From Smallanthus sonchifolius (Eukaryota; Streptophyta; Magnoliopsida; Asterales; Asteraceae): DNA of 64,000 nucleotides. The DNA lies in contig CM042032.1 of NCBI GenBank assembly GCA_023525975.1, positions 68,904,260 through 68,968,259 on the forward strand. The letters run 5' to 3'. The notes under the pieces are model-generated. The model ran no database searches and was not told where the DNA came from. It was given only the letters and a program-made list of their open reading frames with translations. Shown one piece after another: positions 35,851 through 49,240 of the stretch. Within the stretch, counting starts at the first letter, position 1. Each line of letters begins with the position of its first letter. A program made the translations under genes and the position numbers.

Positions 35851-37746
35851 TGTAAGTCCCCAAACCCGGGAGGCCTCACATGTTGGATTTACTCATAAAC
35901 AAACAGTTCTTAAACTTGAACATCAAATAATGCAGCAGAACTTTTATTCAAACATAACTTAAACTTTGTTTAACATTCAAAAAGTCATAAACATTGTCTT
36001 AACATAACCGTAAACATTAACAAAACATAACGAGATGCAGTCCTCATGAGCAGTCGGGTAACTCTTCTCTTTGCCAAGCATAACGTCCAACATCCATACA
36101 TGTACTTAACCTGAATATGCATACTAAATGTCAGCTACGCTGATGAGTTCTAGCTTTACATAAAACATTAACTTCAAATATATGCCAAAACATAACATTC
36201 AAACTTCATTAATAAAAGCGCACGTAAAATATGCAATAACATATGGGAAAACATAAGTCAACAAATACATCGAATCTGCGCCTTCTCGTAATCGTCAATT
36301 CCAACTTCAAGCTCGGTGCTTCATAGAGCACACGTACCAAACTTCAAGCACGGTGCTTCATAGAGCACGCGTACCAAACTTTAAGCACAGAACGCCTACC
36401 AAACTTCAAGCACGGCGTCCCAAAGGATAGCACGTACCAAACTTCAAGGATCACAGTAATCCTTATGGTGACCGTAGTCACCCCAGTTATATAATAGTTG
36501 GCTAGCCACAAAGGCCCCTGTAAAGGTATTGCCCATACATAACATACATATCATACATAACTTCGATTGCCGAAGGAACCATGGCAGATTCGTTCATTTT
36601 GTGACTTTAATAAAACATTTACTTCTTTTACATCAAACTTCAGTTAAAGCATTCCTACGTTTTATTAAATAACATTTCATTCATAAACACTTCGTAAACT
36701 TCTTTGGCAAAACATTTCGTCAACACTTCGTAAACTTCTTTGGCAAAACATTTCGTAAACACTTCGTAAACTTCTTTGGCAAACATTTCGTAAACACTTC
36801 GTAAACACTTCGTAAACTTCTTTAGCAAAACATTTCGTAATAACATTTCAAAACTTCACTTTTAAAACGTCTTTCATAAACACCATATCATAAAACGTTG
36901 TTTCATTATGTATGCACATCAGCCCAAAACATCATTAAAGCATTTAGAAGAGGGCTCTAGAACTCACCTGACAAGCTAACCTCCGATGTCCTAACAAAGG
37001 TCCAACAGGCGTCACACACGATCTGAATTAATTAATTCGATAAACATCAGACCTAATACAAAACTAACGGTTCACAACTTCTTGCTAGGCGAACATAAGG
37101 TTAAGTTCGCTTGATCATGGTCCGACGAACATGACTAGCGAACTTAACATGTTCGCTACATCAGTCCTCATCGAACTTAACATGTTCGCTGCTTCTATGC
37201 CCGGCGAACTTAGCAAGTTCGCTAGACCTGAACCAGGCAAACTTGAGAAGTTCGCCTGCGGGGTTATCTTCTTCCCCAAGAACCCTAAGTTCTTGCATGT
37301 GAATCAAAACTTCGTCAAGAACCGAACTTTATACGTTCAAAACGTTTGCTTAACATCCTAGAAACTAGATCTATGTTTATTTAAAAGTTTCATACGTAAA
37401 AATGTCATCTTTTTACCCAAACCCGAAAACCCCAAAACGAACTAAAACATAGATTTGGAATGAATCGTTACCTGAATCGGGTTTCTGAGTCGGAGAACCT
37501 TCACACGAGCAGTAGAAGAACACGTTGATGTGATCTCAAGCCGATCCGTCACTTTCTCTCTCTACGGTTTCTCTCTCTAGAGTTGAGTGAAAGTGAGAGA
37601 AGTTGATGGACTAAGGTATTTATAAGGAAGGCTCCTAACCCTTTTCGGCCCATCATATGCGGCCCAATACGTCCCAAGCCCAACGAGTCTTGTTTCCGGT
37701 TATAAAACCCGTACTCGAATCTCGCTTAAATTTTCCGAATGTTGCA
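35851..37746 (-). repeat. Element E LTR, 1896 bp, with three internal repeat arrays
   Basis: Plus-strand ends are TGTAAGTCCCC and CGAATGTTGCA. A TATA-like TTATAAATA is near 37620 on the minus strand. Arrays: AAGCACGGTGCTT units (36305-36440), TTCGTAAACTTCTTTGGCAA units (36690-36845), and GCGAAC...GTTCGC dyads (37088-37258). Confidence 0.8.
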
Positions 37747-37769
37747 AGCCTACCCCTCTTACAATAGGT

Positions 37770-38719
37770 TTCGTCCTCGAAACTGTCATAAGTCAAAAAT
37801 TTGAGGGTACGACTCCACCATATCCGATTTCATCTCCCAAGTGGCTTATGATCCCTTTTGGTGCTTCCATTGTACCTTACCCAATTGGATGACTTTATTA
37901 CGTAAACACTTCTCCTTTCGGTCTAGGATGGCCGCGGGTTCTTCGATATAGTTAAGGTTGTTGTCGACCTCGATATCAGTAAGTGGTACGTGAGCCGATT
38001 CATCCGCCAAACATTTTCATAAGTGTGACACGTGGAACGTAGGGTGAATCCCACTTAACTCATCATGCAACTCCAACCGATAGGCGACTTCTCCAACCCG
38101 TGCCAATATCCGAAGCGGTCTGACAAACCTCGGACTTAACTTTCCTCTCTTTCGGAATCGTATGATTCCTTTTTAGGGCGACACTTTCAACACTACTTTG
38201 TCCCCAACGTTAAATTCAATAGGCCTTCGCCATTTATCTGCATAGGATTTTCTGGCGATCATGTGCGGCCTTCATTCGTGCCATGATCTGATCAAACCAT
38301 ACCGATGTCTCTTTAACGACTTTAAGACTTCCCAATTCCTTCTATCCCATCTCATCCCAACAAACCGGGGTCCTGCATTTTCTCCCATACAACATCTCAT
38401 AAGGCGGCATACCTATCATTGCATGATAACTATTGTTGTAGGAGAACTCAGCTAGTAGCAGGTGACTATCCCAACTACCACCGAAATCTATAATACAAGC
38501 ACGAAACATGTCTTCGAGCATTTGAATGGTCCTTTCGGACTGACCATCTGTTTATGGGTGGTATGTCGTGCTGATATTTAACCTTGTGCCCCATCGCCTC
38601 ATGAAATCTTTTCTAGAACCTCGATGTGAATCGGGTGTCCTGGTCGGATACAATCGACAATGGCACCCCATGTTGCACTACAACTTCCTTGATAAATACC
38701 TCAGCCAATCTTTTCGAGG
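37770..38719 (-). pseudogene. Gypsy E integrase, core end and C-terminus
   Basis: The minus-strand reading gives HGVPLSIVSDQDTRFTSRF, RTIQMLEDMFRACIIDFGG, WDSHLLLAEFSYNNSYHAM, IGMPPYEMLYGRKCRTP, RPIEFNVGDKVVLKVSP and HPTFHVSHL. These are the ordered motifs of Ty3/Gypsy integrase and its GPY-type tail. Several stops interrupt it. Confidence 0.82.
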
Positions 38720-39251
38720 AGAATGTGTGACATCCCTGATTTCTATGCCTGATCCTATGATTATACCATATAACCATGTTTTAACTCTTATACTATGAAC
38801 CTTTTGATGCCTCATATCACTTGTGATATCATTTCAATTCAATCTACTAAGCTTTGTCTAAAGTGAGTATTCTATTGCACTTTAGAGCGGCTTACTTATT
38901 GTGATTCTATATCTGATTCTCATATCCATTCTCGAACTTGCTACTTATGGTAACTTTGGATGCCTTAGACTCTAACCTAATAAAAACAATTCAAGTTTGT
39001 AACTTCGTTCGACTAAAATAAAATTTCAAGGTAAAAGTTACACATACGTAAATTTCAGGGTTTCTTTTGTAACGTCTTCAAAATCCGGTTAATTATTGTA
39101 AATTACCTAATTAATTTTTATATTAATTATTATTATTAATATTACTAAAAATTTCAAAATTTTTATAAATAAGTATATTTATTATTTAAATGAAAAAAAT
39201 AGTTAAAACCTATCTTAAATAAATAAAAATATTATTTTATTATAAACTAAT

Positions 39252-42200
39252 TGTTATAAACTCTATACTTAATACAGACATTATACCCCCATTAGGAGGA
39301 TTAAACAATATATTTATTATATGATCGGTTTCAAGTTCATGTATTACTATATAATGTGTATGTTAACCATATATATGAAAGTATGAATGAATAGAATCAG
39401 TTTACCTCTCCCACTTCTCTCTCTTATTTCTTATCACGTTATTAGCACTCTTTTCAAAACCCTAATCTCCGTTTGGTTGCAAAACCATTACATACACGGA
39501 TCATCAAACACCACCTTGACAAGAAAATTCACGGATCCCGTCGAGGCACACAAGCTGCTGAAAATTCAAAGGCCTCTTTGATTCCCAATCTCCCAACGTC
39601 TGCTCACTGTCAAACACCATAAATCGCCGAGACAACCGGTGTTCAAGCCGTCTAGCAGTTCCACGAAGGTCTGATCGATTACTCTGTATTCGTCATTTTT
39701 ATCTACAATTCTGGTAACAATTTCTCGATTCTACTGTTGATACGAAATACATACATCATCCATATACATGCTTTCGAAAATCATCATCAACATCTATAAT
39801 TTTACCCTGTGACTAGACCTTAAAATCAAAATTTGAAAACCAAGAAGATGAACTTGAACGAAAATCTAGCAACAATTAATAAACTGATTTTTTTTTCTCA
39901 ATATCGCAATTGTCCCCGCCGATCGATTTCTTTTGACCACCGATGGGTTCTTTGGTTGGCAGACTGTTGCTTGATTTGTTTGTTTGCTTGTTCTTCTACT
40001 GACCGACCACACACATGTCAATTTTTTTTATGGGCTAACCTTTTCCATCACCGAAACCCTTTGTGTCTTTCTCCGCCGATTGAAGTGACGCAAAGAATCT
40101 CCGATTAGGTGGTGTTAAACTACGAAAAGCCCGGGCTGGTCGCAGCAGTTTCATAAGGGAACATAGATGGCCAGGTCCGCTTCAAAATGGCGGCCAGTTA
40201 CAACTGTTTCATGAGGAAACGGAGATGGCCAGGTTAAGCGGGAATAATAATTGACTGGAACTCCGGTAGCTGTTTAGTCGGGAACGGATGACCTAAATCT
40301 AACGCCAAATTGAAAATTCAAATAATATATTTTCCAATTGGTTTTCTACTTTGGGCCGAGAGTGTGGTCCAAAACGGCAAAACCCATCTACATTTTTTTA
40401 TAATGTTTTGGGTGGGTAAAAATGTTTACAAAGGTTTACCATAGCGATTTTGTTATTATTTAACCATGACATTAATTTTAATTAACTTCATCATAATGTT
40501 TACAAAGTTACATAAGAAGCAAATAGTGTTGTAATTTCCTTAATATTAAATGGCTTATACTACGATTACTATTCTACTAAACAATGATATAGCTAGTAAT
40601 CTCTTGCTTGAATAAACCACTCTTATGCTAGTTAAGTAAATGGATGAAGCAACTGTTTTCACCATTTTGAGTATCAAGATGTGGTTAAACACATTAAGAG
40701 AAATTGATTGGTTTAGAGAAGCGATATGGACATGTTAGGATCAAAGTGGATGTGGTTATGAACTTTCTCCTGCTACTTATTCTAAAATAAGTTTTAACTC
40801 TCTTCAATTTATAAACCAATCCTTGACAGAAACGATACTTCCAAGCAAAGGCTAAAGCCATGATATTTTTCTGCCACTACATCTATAAAACCTAAAGAGA
40901 ATACCTCACAATTGAGAACCCTCTTGACATGTGAGAAATCTTTGGCCATCAGAAGTTGGTCCTCTTCCCAAAAGCTCACTATGAATTTCTCCACCCGTGA
41001 TTATTAAATTTTAAGACGGATAGCGAGTTCAACTCTGCTCGTATCCACACTACCTTCGAATTGAAAGCATACAGCGAGAACATCACCAAATCTAAATTGC
41101 TCCCGATGTAACCGTACTGAGAACGTGGATTCATGAAATACTTGAATCTCATATCATGTCTTCTGCTCGTAACCAAACGATGTAAGTCCATTACCTGATG
41201 TGAATGAGGCTACCGTTCATACGGATGGAGGAGAGAAAAAGGATGCGGCCCCAGTAGAGGCTATATGTGTGGACGAAACAACTAATGGAGGCAAGAGGTT
41301 CATCATCCAAAACCCTACATCAGTGGTTAAACCGATATAACATGGGCCGACCATTGAGGGAGAGATCTTACAAGGGCGGAAAAACATTCGCGACAAATAT
41401 GGATCCGTTTGGTTGAGCGATGTCATAAATCATTGAAATATAAGGTTAAAAGAGGTTGAAACAAATCTCATTGAGGGCATCCTTGTAGCTCTGTTATCAC
41501 CCCTTCATTTGGATATTGTTCTTTTTTACAATCATTGATGAAAACCTGGTATATGACAGTGTTTATAACCCATCGAATGCTCTAGAAGAGCATGGTTATC
41601 TTACCTATCAGATGCCAATATTATGTCATAATACTCTAATAGAGTTATGGTTTCCATCGGCGATGAATGTCTGATGGCACGATTAACGCTATCTTAAAAC
41701 ATAAGAAATATTTTTACCACTCTCTAGCAGAAACACTTATTTGTACTATTTCATTCGTTGACATTATTAAATGCTCCAGAAGAGCATGTGCCACCTTATC
41801 TATGCGAACAAAAACCATTATAAATAATGTCTTAAATTAAATCCTGAAGAAATTTACTATGTTTTCAGATGTATTCTACAACGGTTATGACCTCAAAACA
41901 ACATTAGATACTAATACCAGATACATACAAGTTACTCTAAATAAAAATGGTCAAAAAACCACCCGTGGTGAGTAACCAGAAGTTACTCATAAACACAAAT
42001 TCACTATTTTTTTTATGACCGACTAGGTCACCATGGTAGCATCATGTTGAGATGAATTACCGAAAGTGCCGATAAGCACCCACTCAATAATCTAAAATCT
42101 TTGCTACGAGAATACTTATTATAAGCAGCGTATTCTCTCAGTATATCAATCTTTAGGTCGTCTGAGAACAAGTTTCTACAAATAGTCCCTCTTATATTTG

Positions 42201-45034
42201 AAAAGAATTTGAGGGACAAATATAGACATATTCATCTCCACGTGAACCATTTTAATATTTTATGGTCTTATGAGATACATCTCAATACGGTCACGTGTGT
42301 CTTTTAGCTACCTCATATGTAGCATTTACCGTATAATTGTATGTACATTCGGATAAACGTTGAACATCTAGCAGATTATGTTCAGACATAAAAGTTTTAG
42401 CTAAATTATTAGTTAAACAATTATAGTTAATCGCTAGACAACTCCTTATAAGACGTAAATCAACATCCTCTATATGAGAGGATATTGATGCACTAATTAG
42501 TTCAAAACTAACTGCAGGTCACAAATATTGCCCACTACATTTGTTCTTTGGAAGAGAACTAAGTTTGTCTCAACAATAAATATTTTGTAGTGCGATCTAT
42601 GTACCGATACCGCTATCATAATGTACCAAAATGGTATATGTTTACAACATAATATGTTGTCTAAATAAGACATTATTCCCAGTCTTAGAGGGAGATTGTT
42701 TAAAGAAAGGAAAGACCGGTAATACATGAAAACAAAAAAAATATCGAATGCATCATCATCACCCCCGAAGTGGTCAATATGAGTCTGAAGTCTAATATAT
42801 CATGCTTTTGCAAAAAAATAGCAACTATATGATGCATTAACATAGACAAATTGAGTGGCAAAGTCACATATACCAGCATAAAATTCACCTGCTCGAACTG
42901 AACTAATCATAGAAATATGGGAAATAAATCGGTTCCAAACATAAAAACCCATGAAAATAAAAAGGAGCAGGATAATGCAATTGGTCTAACCCTAGAAGAG
43001 GTTATACACAAAACCTAGAAGGGGTTATCGATAAAATCCCGAAAGATATTAACGAAATAGCATAAAGAAGCGATAAAGCCCTAGAAGAGGTAAATGTCAT
43101 AGAAGAGACTAATGCTATTCCAGAAGAAAATTATAATGCCCCAGAAGAGGAAAATGGAATTCCAGAAGAAACTCATGTACCAAACAAGTATGAGATCTCA
43201 ATAAATTATGTACAACGCAGTACAATATGGAACCGAAATGGAACACGTGTTTGAAATATTTGCATATGTTATAGAAACACATATAATAGGAGAAAAGATT
43301 AAATATTTAAAACTCTGTAAGAGTACATACACAGAGATTACTGTCTAATGGCAAGAAGCCTAAAAGGCTTAACTAAATTTGCATGACAAGCGAAACGTTT
43401 TCGGATCTGTAGTCCGAACACCCATAGACGTCAAACCAGTAGGTTATAAATGGGTGTCTTTAATATAAAAAGAACCGAAAGTTATGAGATTATGTGATGT
43501 AGGCACGGATTATAACATTAAGGTTTTTCTCAAATCCCCGAAGTTGATTATGAGAAAACGTGTTCCCCTGTAGTGTATGCGATAACCTTTAGATGTTTAA
43601 TCGGCCTCGCAAACTCAGAAAGACTTCAGAAAACTTACAGATGTTGTCATTACATATTTGTATGGAAAACTTGAAAATGACATATACATGAAAATACCTA
43701 AAGGGTTAGAAATGCCTGAAGCATTATAATTAGTACCCCTGAGATATGTGTTATAAATCTCAAGAGGTTTTTTTATATTGTATAAAGAAAACTGGTCGTA
43801 TATGGTAAAATCGACTCGGTATATATTTTGAAAACGAGGGGTATAAGTTTGATAAAATCAGTCACGCCTATTTATCAAAATTTCACTCTTAAAGTTCCTT
43901 ATAATCGCAGTTTACAGGGATGATGTAAACATCATCGAGAGAAACTGTCGAACTAGTAGAGAGAGAATTTTGAAAGAACCTGACACAACTTATTTATTTC
44001 CTCAACCAGTAATTCAAGTATACGTGTGATTGTATATATGTCCATCAAACTACATCGTGAACATGTTGGAAATTTCAATACAGACAAAGTTTATCTTCTA
44101 AGCACACCATTGGTTTTTTGATCATTAGAGATATACAACTATCCTTACCGCCTAAAAGAAGAGGGAGAAAAAGTACTTGGTCCAGAAGTACCGTACTTAA
44201 GCGCAATCGGTGCACAAATGTATCTCATAAATATCACGAGACATAATATTGTGTTGTCAGCACATGTGCTAGCAAGATATACTTCGAACCCAACACATAG
44301 ATATTGAAATTTGGAAAAAGACATATCCCAATATATTTTCAGGACACGAGACTTAGTCATGTTACTTTCTTATATACGCGGACACGACGATTTCTTAGAG
44401 GTCAACAAGGCAAATCACGGCAGTAACACCATCAAATCTACCAGTCAAGAATGCGTGAGGATGAGATCAATGATCCAACACATACAAGGAGCATGAAATT
44501 TAGAACAAATCAAGAAGGACATGATGATTTTCATTAAGACAATGCAACTTACATAATTTGAGTCCGAGAAGGCTACATCAAAGATCAAATCAAACACTCA
44601 TCATAGAAGATCGAACTCTACATGTTGAAATATGTAAGTTAGTTTGAGGGGGAGCATCATACACGTTGCACTCTTTTTCCCTTGATTAAGTTTTGTCCCA
44701 CTGGGTTTTCTTAGCAAGGTTTTTAACGAGGCAACATAATTGATCCAGGAGTATCAGTTTATTTTTTAGGTCCAGAAGTACCGATTTAACATCATATTGA
44801 AGTATGATGTTATTAGTGTATAATGTGTTGTAATATGTCTGAGGGGGAGTGTTATAAACCATATATTTAATACAGACATTATACTCCCATTAGGAGGATT
44901 AAACAATATATTTATTATATGATCGGTTTCAAGTTCATGTATTACTATATAATGTGTATGTTGACCATATATATGAAAGTATGAATGAAAAGAATTAGTT
45001 TCCCTCTCCCACTTTTCTCTCTTGTTTCTTATCA
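39252..45034 (+). mobile_element. Element G: short-LTR Copia retrotransposon, 5.8 kb
   Basis: LTRs of 185 bp (39252-39436 and 44850-45034) start TGTTATAAAC and end CTTATCA, with the TSD CTAAT at 39247-39251 and 45035-45039. The polypurine tract GAGGGGGAG precedes the 3' LTR. The LTR copies differ at roughly eleven positions (about 6%), older than D. The internal block CACTCTTTTTCCC...GTTTTGTCCCACTGGG (44670-44700) is a familiar pre-LTR motif of plant Copia elements. Confidence 0.9.
43430..44000 (+). pseudogene. Copia G reverse transcriptase remnant
   Basis: Readable pieces are PVGYKWVS (43435), DVVITYLYGKLENDIYMKIP (43645-43710, one frame with small changes) and VYRDDVNII (about 43910), where the catalytic YVDD is changed to YRDD. 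Many stops and frame changes separate them. The upstream internal region 39437-43400 is too degraded to assign domain by domain. Confidence 0.7.
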
Positions 45035-46651
45035 CTAATCTTATTCTTATCCTAATTAACAAACTATCAAACTTATCTCAATTTTTTTCTTGACTTTGGC
45101 CGTAAAACCCTTTGAATCCCCATATTTTATTTTATTTTTTATTTTTTTATTTAAATTATATTAAAAATAACAAACTAATTCAATATTTTTGCAATCCTAG
45201 TCCATTTATCTAATTTAATTTTGCAAATAAGTCCCTAATCCCACCCTATAAATAGAGCCATTATTCCTTATTTATTCTTCACAGCTCAACTATCCTCTAG
45301 GGCTGTCTAGAAACTAAAGGTCGTTCCCCTCATCTTTTGGAAGATTCTTGCTTAAATCCTTCCATTCTAAGTAAATTTTTCTCGTGTTCTTGCTTGTTCA
45401 TACTTTTTCTTTCAAATATTTTCATAACTAGCTTAGATATATGATCCCCTAACATGTTTATGTTATAATCATAGACCTATCCAAGATCAAAAGTCCTATT
45501 TTAATTAAACTTGTTCAAACTTTTATTTAAAAACTTGGTTTTGATCTTTCTTGTTCCTTTCAATTTCAAAAATCATGTTTTCACTAAAACTCCTTATTTT
45601 TAAATTAAAACCCTCTAATATTCAACTTATATCATTTCTATCCTTACTAAACTTATATTTACACTTTAGCCCTTATACTTTCCAAACTTACCAAACAAAC
45701 CCTAAACTTGGTCTAGTATACCGATAGAGTAACCATCCAACTGGTATGTAGTTATCTGACAAGCAGAAAGTTCTGTCTAAGGAAAGAGTGGTGTATAAAT
45801 CCCTCATGGACCCATCATTCTTTCGTGGGAACGTTTATACTGGAGGTACTACTTTGGGGATGATAACCACTCTAGTATACGAACAACCACCTTCCTCTAC
45901 TTACAATATCAACCCCTCAACTATTCTAAACTTGAATTCTAAAACTAACTTGCAATATAACTTAACTTAGGGAATTCTTAAGGATTTCAAATCCAAGTCA
46001 CTACAGGTTCAAGTTCAACCCTTTCACTTGCAAGGTGAGTTCATATCCCCTCTTTACTTTCTACTTTGGGGTGGAAAACATGCTCCTATATCAAACGGAT
46101 TCCAAATTCTAGAGTCAAAACTATTCTTTTGCAGTCAATAACATACTTTCTAATTCTAGTAAAACTAAACTTTTTATACATGTTGTTATGTCACTTTACA
46201 TTACAAAGTCACTCTTATTTTTTAAAACATACACAACCATTAACTTCGGGGAAGCCACGCGAGTACGTAAATAGATCTATTGGCCTGACTAGCCCATCCG
46301 GTCCTCGGGTTTGATGTATGCCAATTAATTTCAAGCACCCTTCCGGTTGTGGATTCTGATCAACTTGGAAGGAGCTGGGTGTTCAGAAACTGCATACTAG
46401 ACACTTATACTTAGTCTAACACCCTGACAATGTGTTTGACAGGAGAGCTATCGATCGCTAGGGTTGGTTGTGGACTTATGTATAATAGTTTAAATTACTT
46501 GGAATTTGAAACTTGTTTATGACTTGCACCTTGTTATCTATTACTATGTATCTACTTAAACCTATGTTCTCACCAACTTTTTGTTTGGCCTATTTTAACA
46601 TATTTTTCAGGTAATGGAAACTAAGTTGATGCTTCGATCACGCTAGGATTT

Positions 46652-49050
46652 TGTAACACCCAAAATTTAACTTCCAAAATACGCGGAATTTAGGTCCCAT
46701 AAAACGCCCTTGACAAACGACACATGTTAATTACGACAAAACGACAACGACATGGTTTTCTTTAAAAATAACCGGCTGACATCTCAAAATAACAAGTTTT
46801 AACATCCAAGAGATAGTTCAAAACAAGTTAGGTGACTCCTATCAATGAGTCATAACTCCACACATATATAACCATCCAAAAAGTTGAAAATCCAACCGAC
46901 GTTAAGCTTTATCCGAGACATCATACCGAAGCTTTACCTACAAGGAAACACCACAAAATAACCATTAGTAATGATATAAAAAGTCTCAAGACCCCCCAAA
47001 GCGTCCTAGGAAGAAAACTCGAATTTCAGCCAAAGGGCGTCCCACTTGGGGCATCCCAGAAGCAAACAGAACCCATCAGGCATCCCAGAGACACCAGGCA
47101 TCCCACTTCGGGCGTCCCAGAATCCTATGGGGCATCCTAGAGACCAGGCCTGCACCAACCAACCCCAAATTTGCAGTTTTGGCATTTTTCAACCCTCCCG
47201 ACTCAACCCCTAGTCGTTTTAAACCACCAACAACCTTTTGTGAATGTTTTAAGCACCTTACATCCCTACCATACTTCTTTGTGAGGTTCTAAAGACCCCA
47301 AGGCACCACAAATGACTATGTAAAGTTCATGACCTCAATTAACTTTCGTGTGAGGTTCTTAGACTTTAAATACTACAAAACGACTTGTGAAGTTCATTAC
47401 CGCAAATAACTACCTTATGAGGTTCTTAGACTTCAAACTCCTATATATGATCATATTTACTCCCATGTGAGGTTCAAAGACCTCAAACAACAACGAAAAA
47501 TAGTGAAGTTCATGACCTCAATTACTACCGCGTGAGTTTCTTAGACTTCAACACCGACTCTTTAACAAACAAATATGTGTACACACATGACACGTGGGAT
47601 TCAAAGATCCCAATCCCCTCCCTTTCCACTTGTGAAGTTTAAAGACTTCAAACAACAACAACAATGGTGAAGTTCAAGACTTCAAGCAATAACAACACAA
47701 AGTGAAGTTCATGACCTCAATTACCACGTGTGAGGTTCTTAGACTTCAAATACCGACTCTAAACATACAAACAAGTGTTCACACATGTTACCAATCCATA
47801 TTTATAACCCATACATTACATACCGACATTGTGAGGTTCAAAGACCCCAATCCTCCTTTCCCACTTGTGAAGTTCAAGGACTTCAAACAAGAATTCACCC
47901 TCCCAACTCTTGCATACAACATAGTCACACAATACATCACTACATAACAATTAGCAATCAAATTGTATGACCTACTCCTATCATTACTAAGTAAGTGCAA
48001 AGCACTTACCTTTCGCTAAGAAGGACTTGATCTTCAAAGCTAGCTCCTTTAGCACCTTGATCACTTAGCAATCAACTTGCATTTAAAAATCTTATGATCT
48101 TAATTCATTCACCAAATTGATATTCAAGACACACTTATGATCTAAAGATCAACACCCTAACTTAAGTTGGTTAACACAACCTTAACCAAACCTCCAACAC
48201 CCAACAATCAACTTTCAACCCAAGTTGACCCGTTTGGGTTTTATCCAATTTCACCCAATTACCAAAGGTTCTTGATTCACCATTTGATTGAGGTTTCTAC
48301 TAATTAATGTGTTTATTAACACCATAAACACTTGCCAAACTCCAATTCACCATTTAAACCATTCTAATAAAAAAACCTCAATTTTTCACCTCAAGAACCC
48401 TAATTTTCAAATCATCAAATTAGATTGGGTTTCTTACATAATAATATGTCTTTTAACATCATAGACACTTATCAACCACCAAATTATACTTTATACATCA
48501 TAATATCGAAAACCCCCAAATTTCCCTCAATAATCCTAGTTCTTGAATCACCAAATTGGATGTTTGGATGATGTTATCTCCCTTCCATTACCATTAACCA
48601 AGCTAGATTATAACTTTTATCAAGTTATTAACCATCTAGACCACCTAATTCAGCCCTTCCACATGATTCTCCCATAATCCACCAAGAACACCTCTAATGG
48701 AGGTTTAGAGGATGAAGAAGACACTTACTTGAAGCATTAAAGAAGATGAATACTCCATTTTAAGCCGATTACACATGCAACACTTCAATTTCGGATTTGA
48801 TATTCTTCTCCCCCTTCCTACTTGCTCTTTCACGACCCAAACACACATTTTGTGTGTGAATTTGTGACCCCCTCCCCTAAGTGATCAGATTTTTAAAACT
48901 GCCCCCTACAATTTCAATTTTGACCCTTTTTGCCAAAAGTTGGTAAAATTCCTCTTTTGCAACAAAATTCCACTTTCATTTTATTTAATATTTCACCAAT
49001 ATAATATGAATACCATACTATATAATATACTTGAAAGTCAGTTCGTTACA
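46652..49050 (+). mobile_element. Element H: solo LTR, 2399 bp, inside F
   Basis: Starts TGTAACACCCAAAATTT and ends AGTTCGTTACA, with GATTT on both sides (46647-46651 and 49051-49055). No gag-pol is present. It contains the dyad array at 47270-47890. Confidence 0.88.
47270..47890. repeat. Dyad array in solo LTR H
   Basis: About fourteen units of GTGA(A/G)GTTC...GACTTCAA or GACCTCAA, spaced about 30-60 bp, often alternating between the two forms. Some are almost perfect palindromes, e.g. TGAAGTTCAAGGACTTCA at about 47866. Confidence 0.8.
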
Positions 49051-49240
49051 GATTTCAAGGCCTCATGCTTTAGTGGACTTAGCTAGATATTAAAAAAAAG
49101 AAGATTTGATTGTTCTACTTGTCTTGTTTGATTTCTTTGTAATCAACTATTCAATTAATAGAAATCTCTTTTGATCATGTGTAATGATTCAATTTAGTCG
49201 CTCCCTCGTGTTTTCGCCTTGGCGGGGGTGTGACATAATG

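Larger units (their letters stand above)
38725..49235 (+). mobile_element. Element F: solo LTR (about 2.3 kb net) split by G and H
   Basis: Starts TGTGACATCCC and ends GGGGTGTGACA. The flanks are GAATG (38720-38724) and TAATG (49236-49240), 4 of 5 bases alike, inside the E integrase frame, which resumes on both sides. Minus G and H it is about 2.3 kb without coding capacity. A TATA box TATAAATAG lies at 45247-45255. Its 3' portion (GGTGAGTTCATATCCCCT; CGCTCCCTCGTGTTTTCGCC) is like solo LTR I. Confidence 0.75.

Noticed and set aside
40809..42888. Several short minus-strand frames of 60-76 codons
   Set aside because: They lie antisense within the degraded interior of Copia G and match no family.
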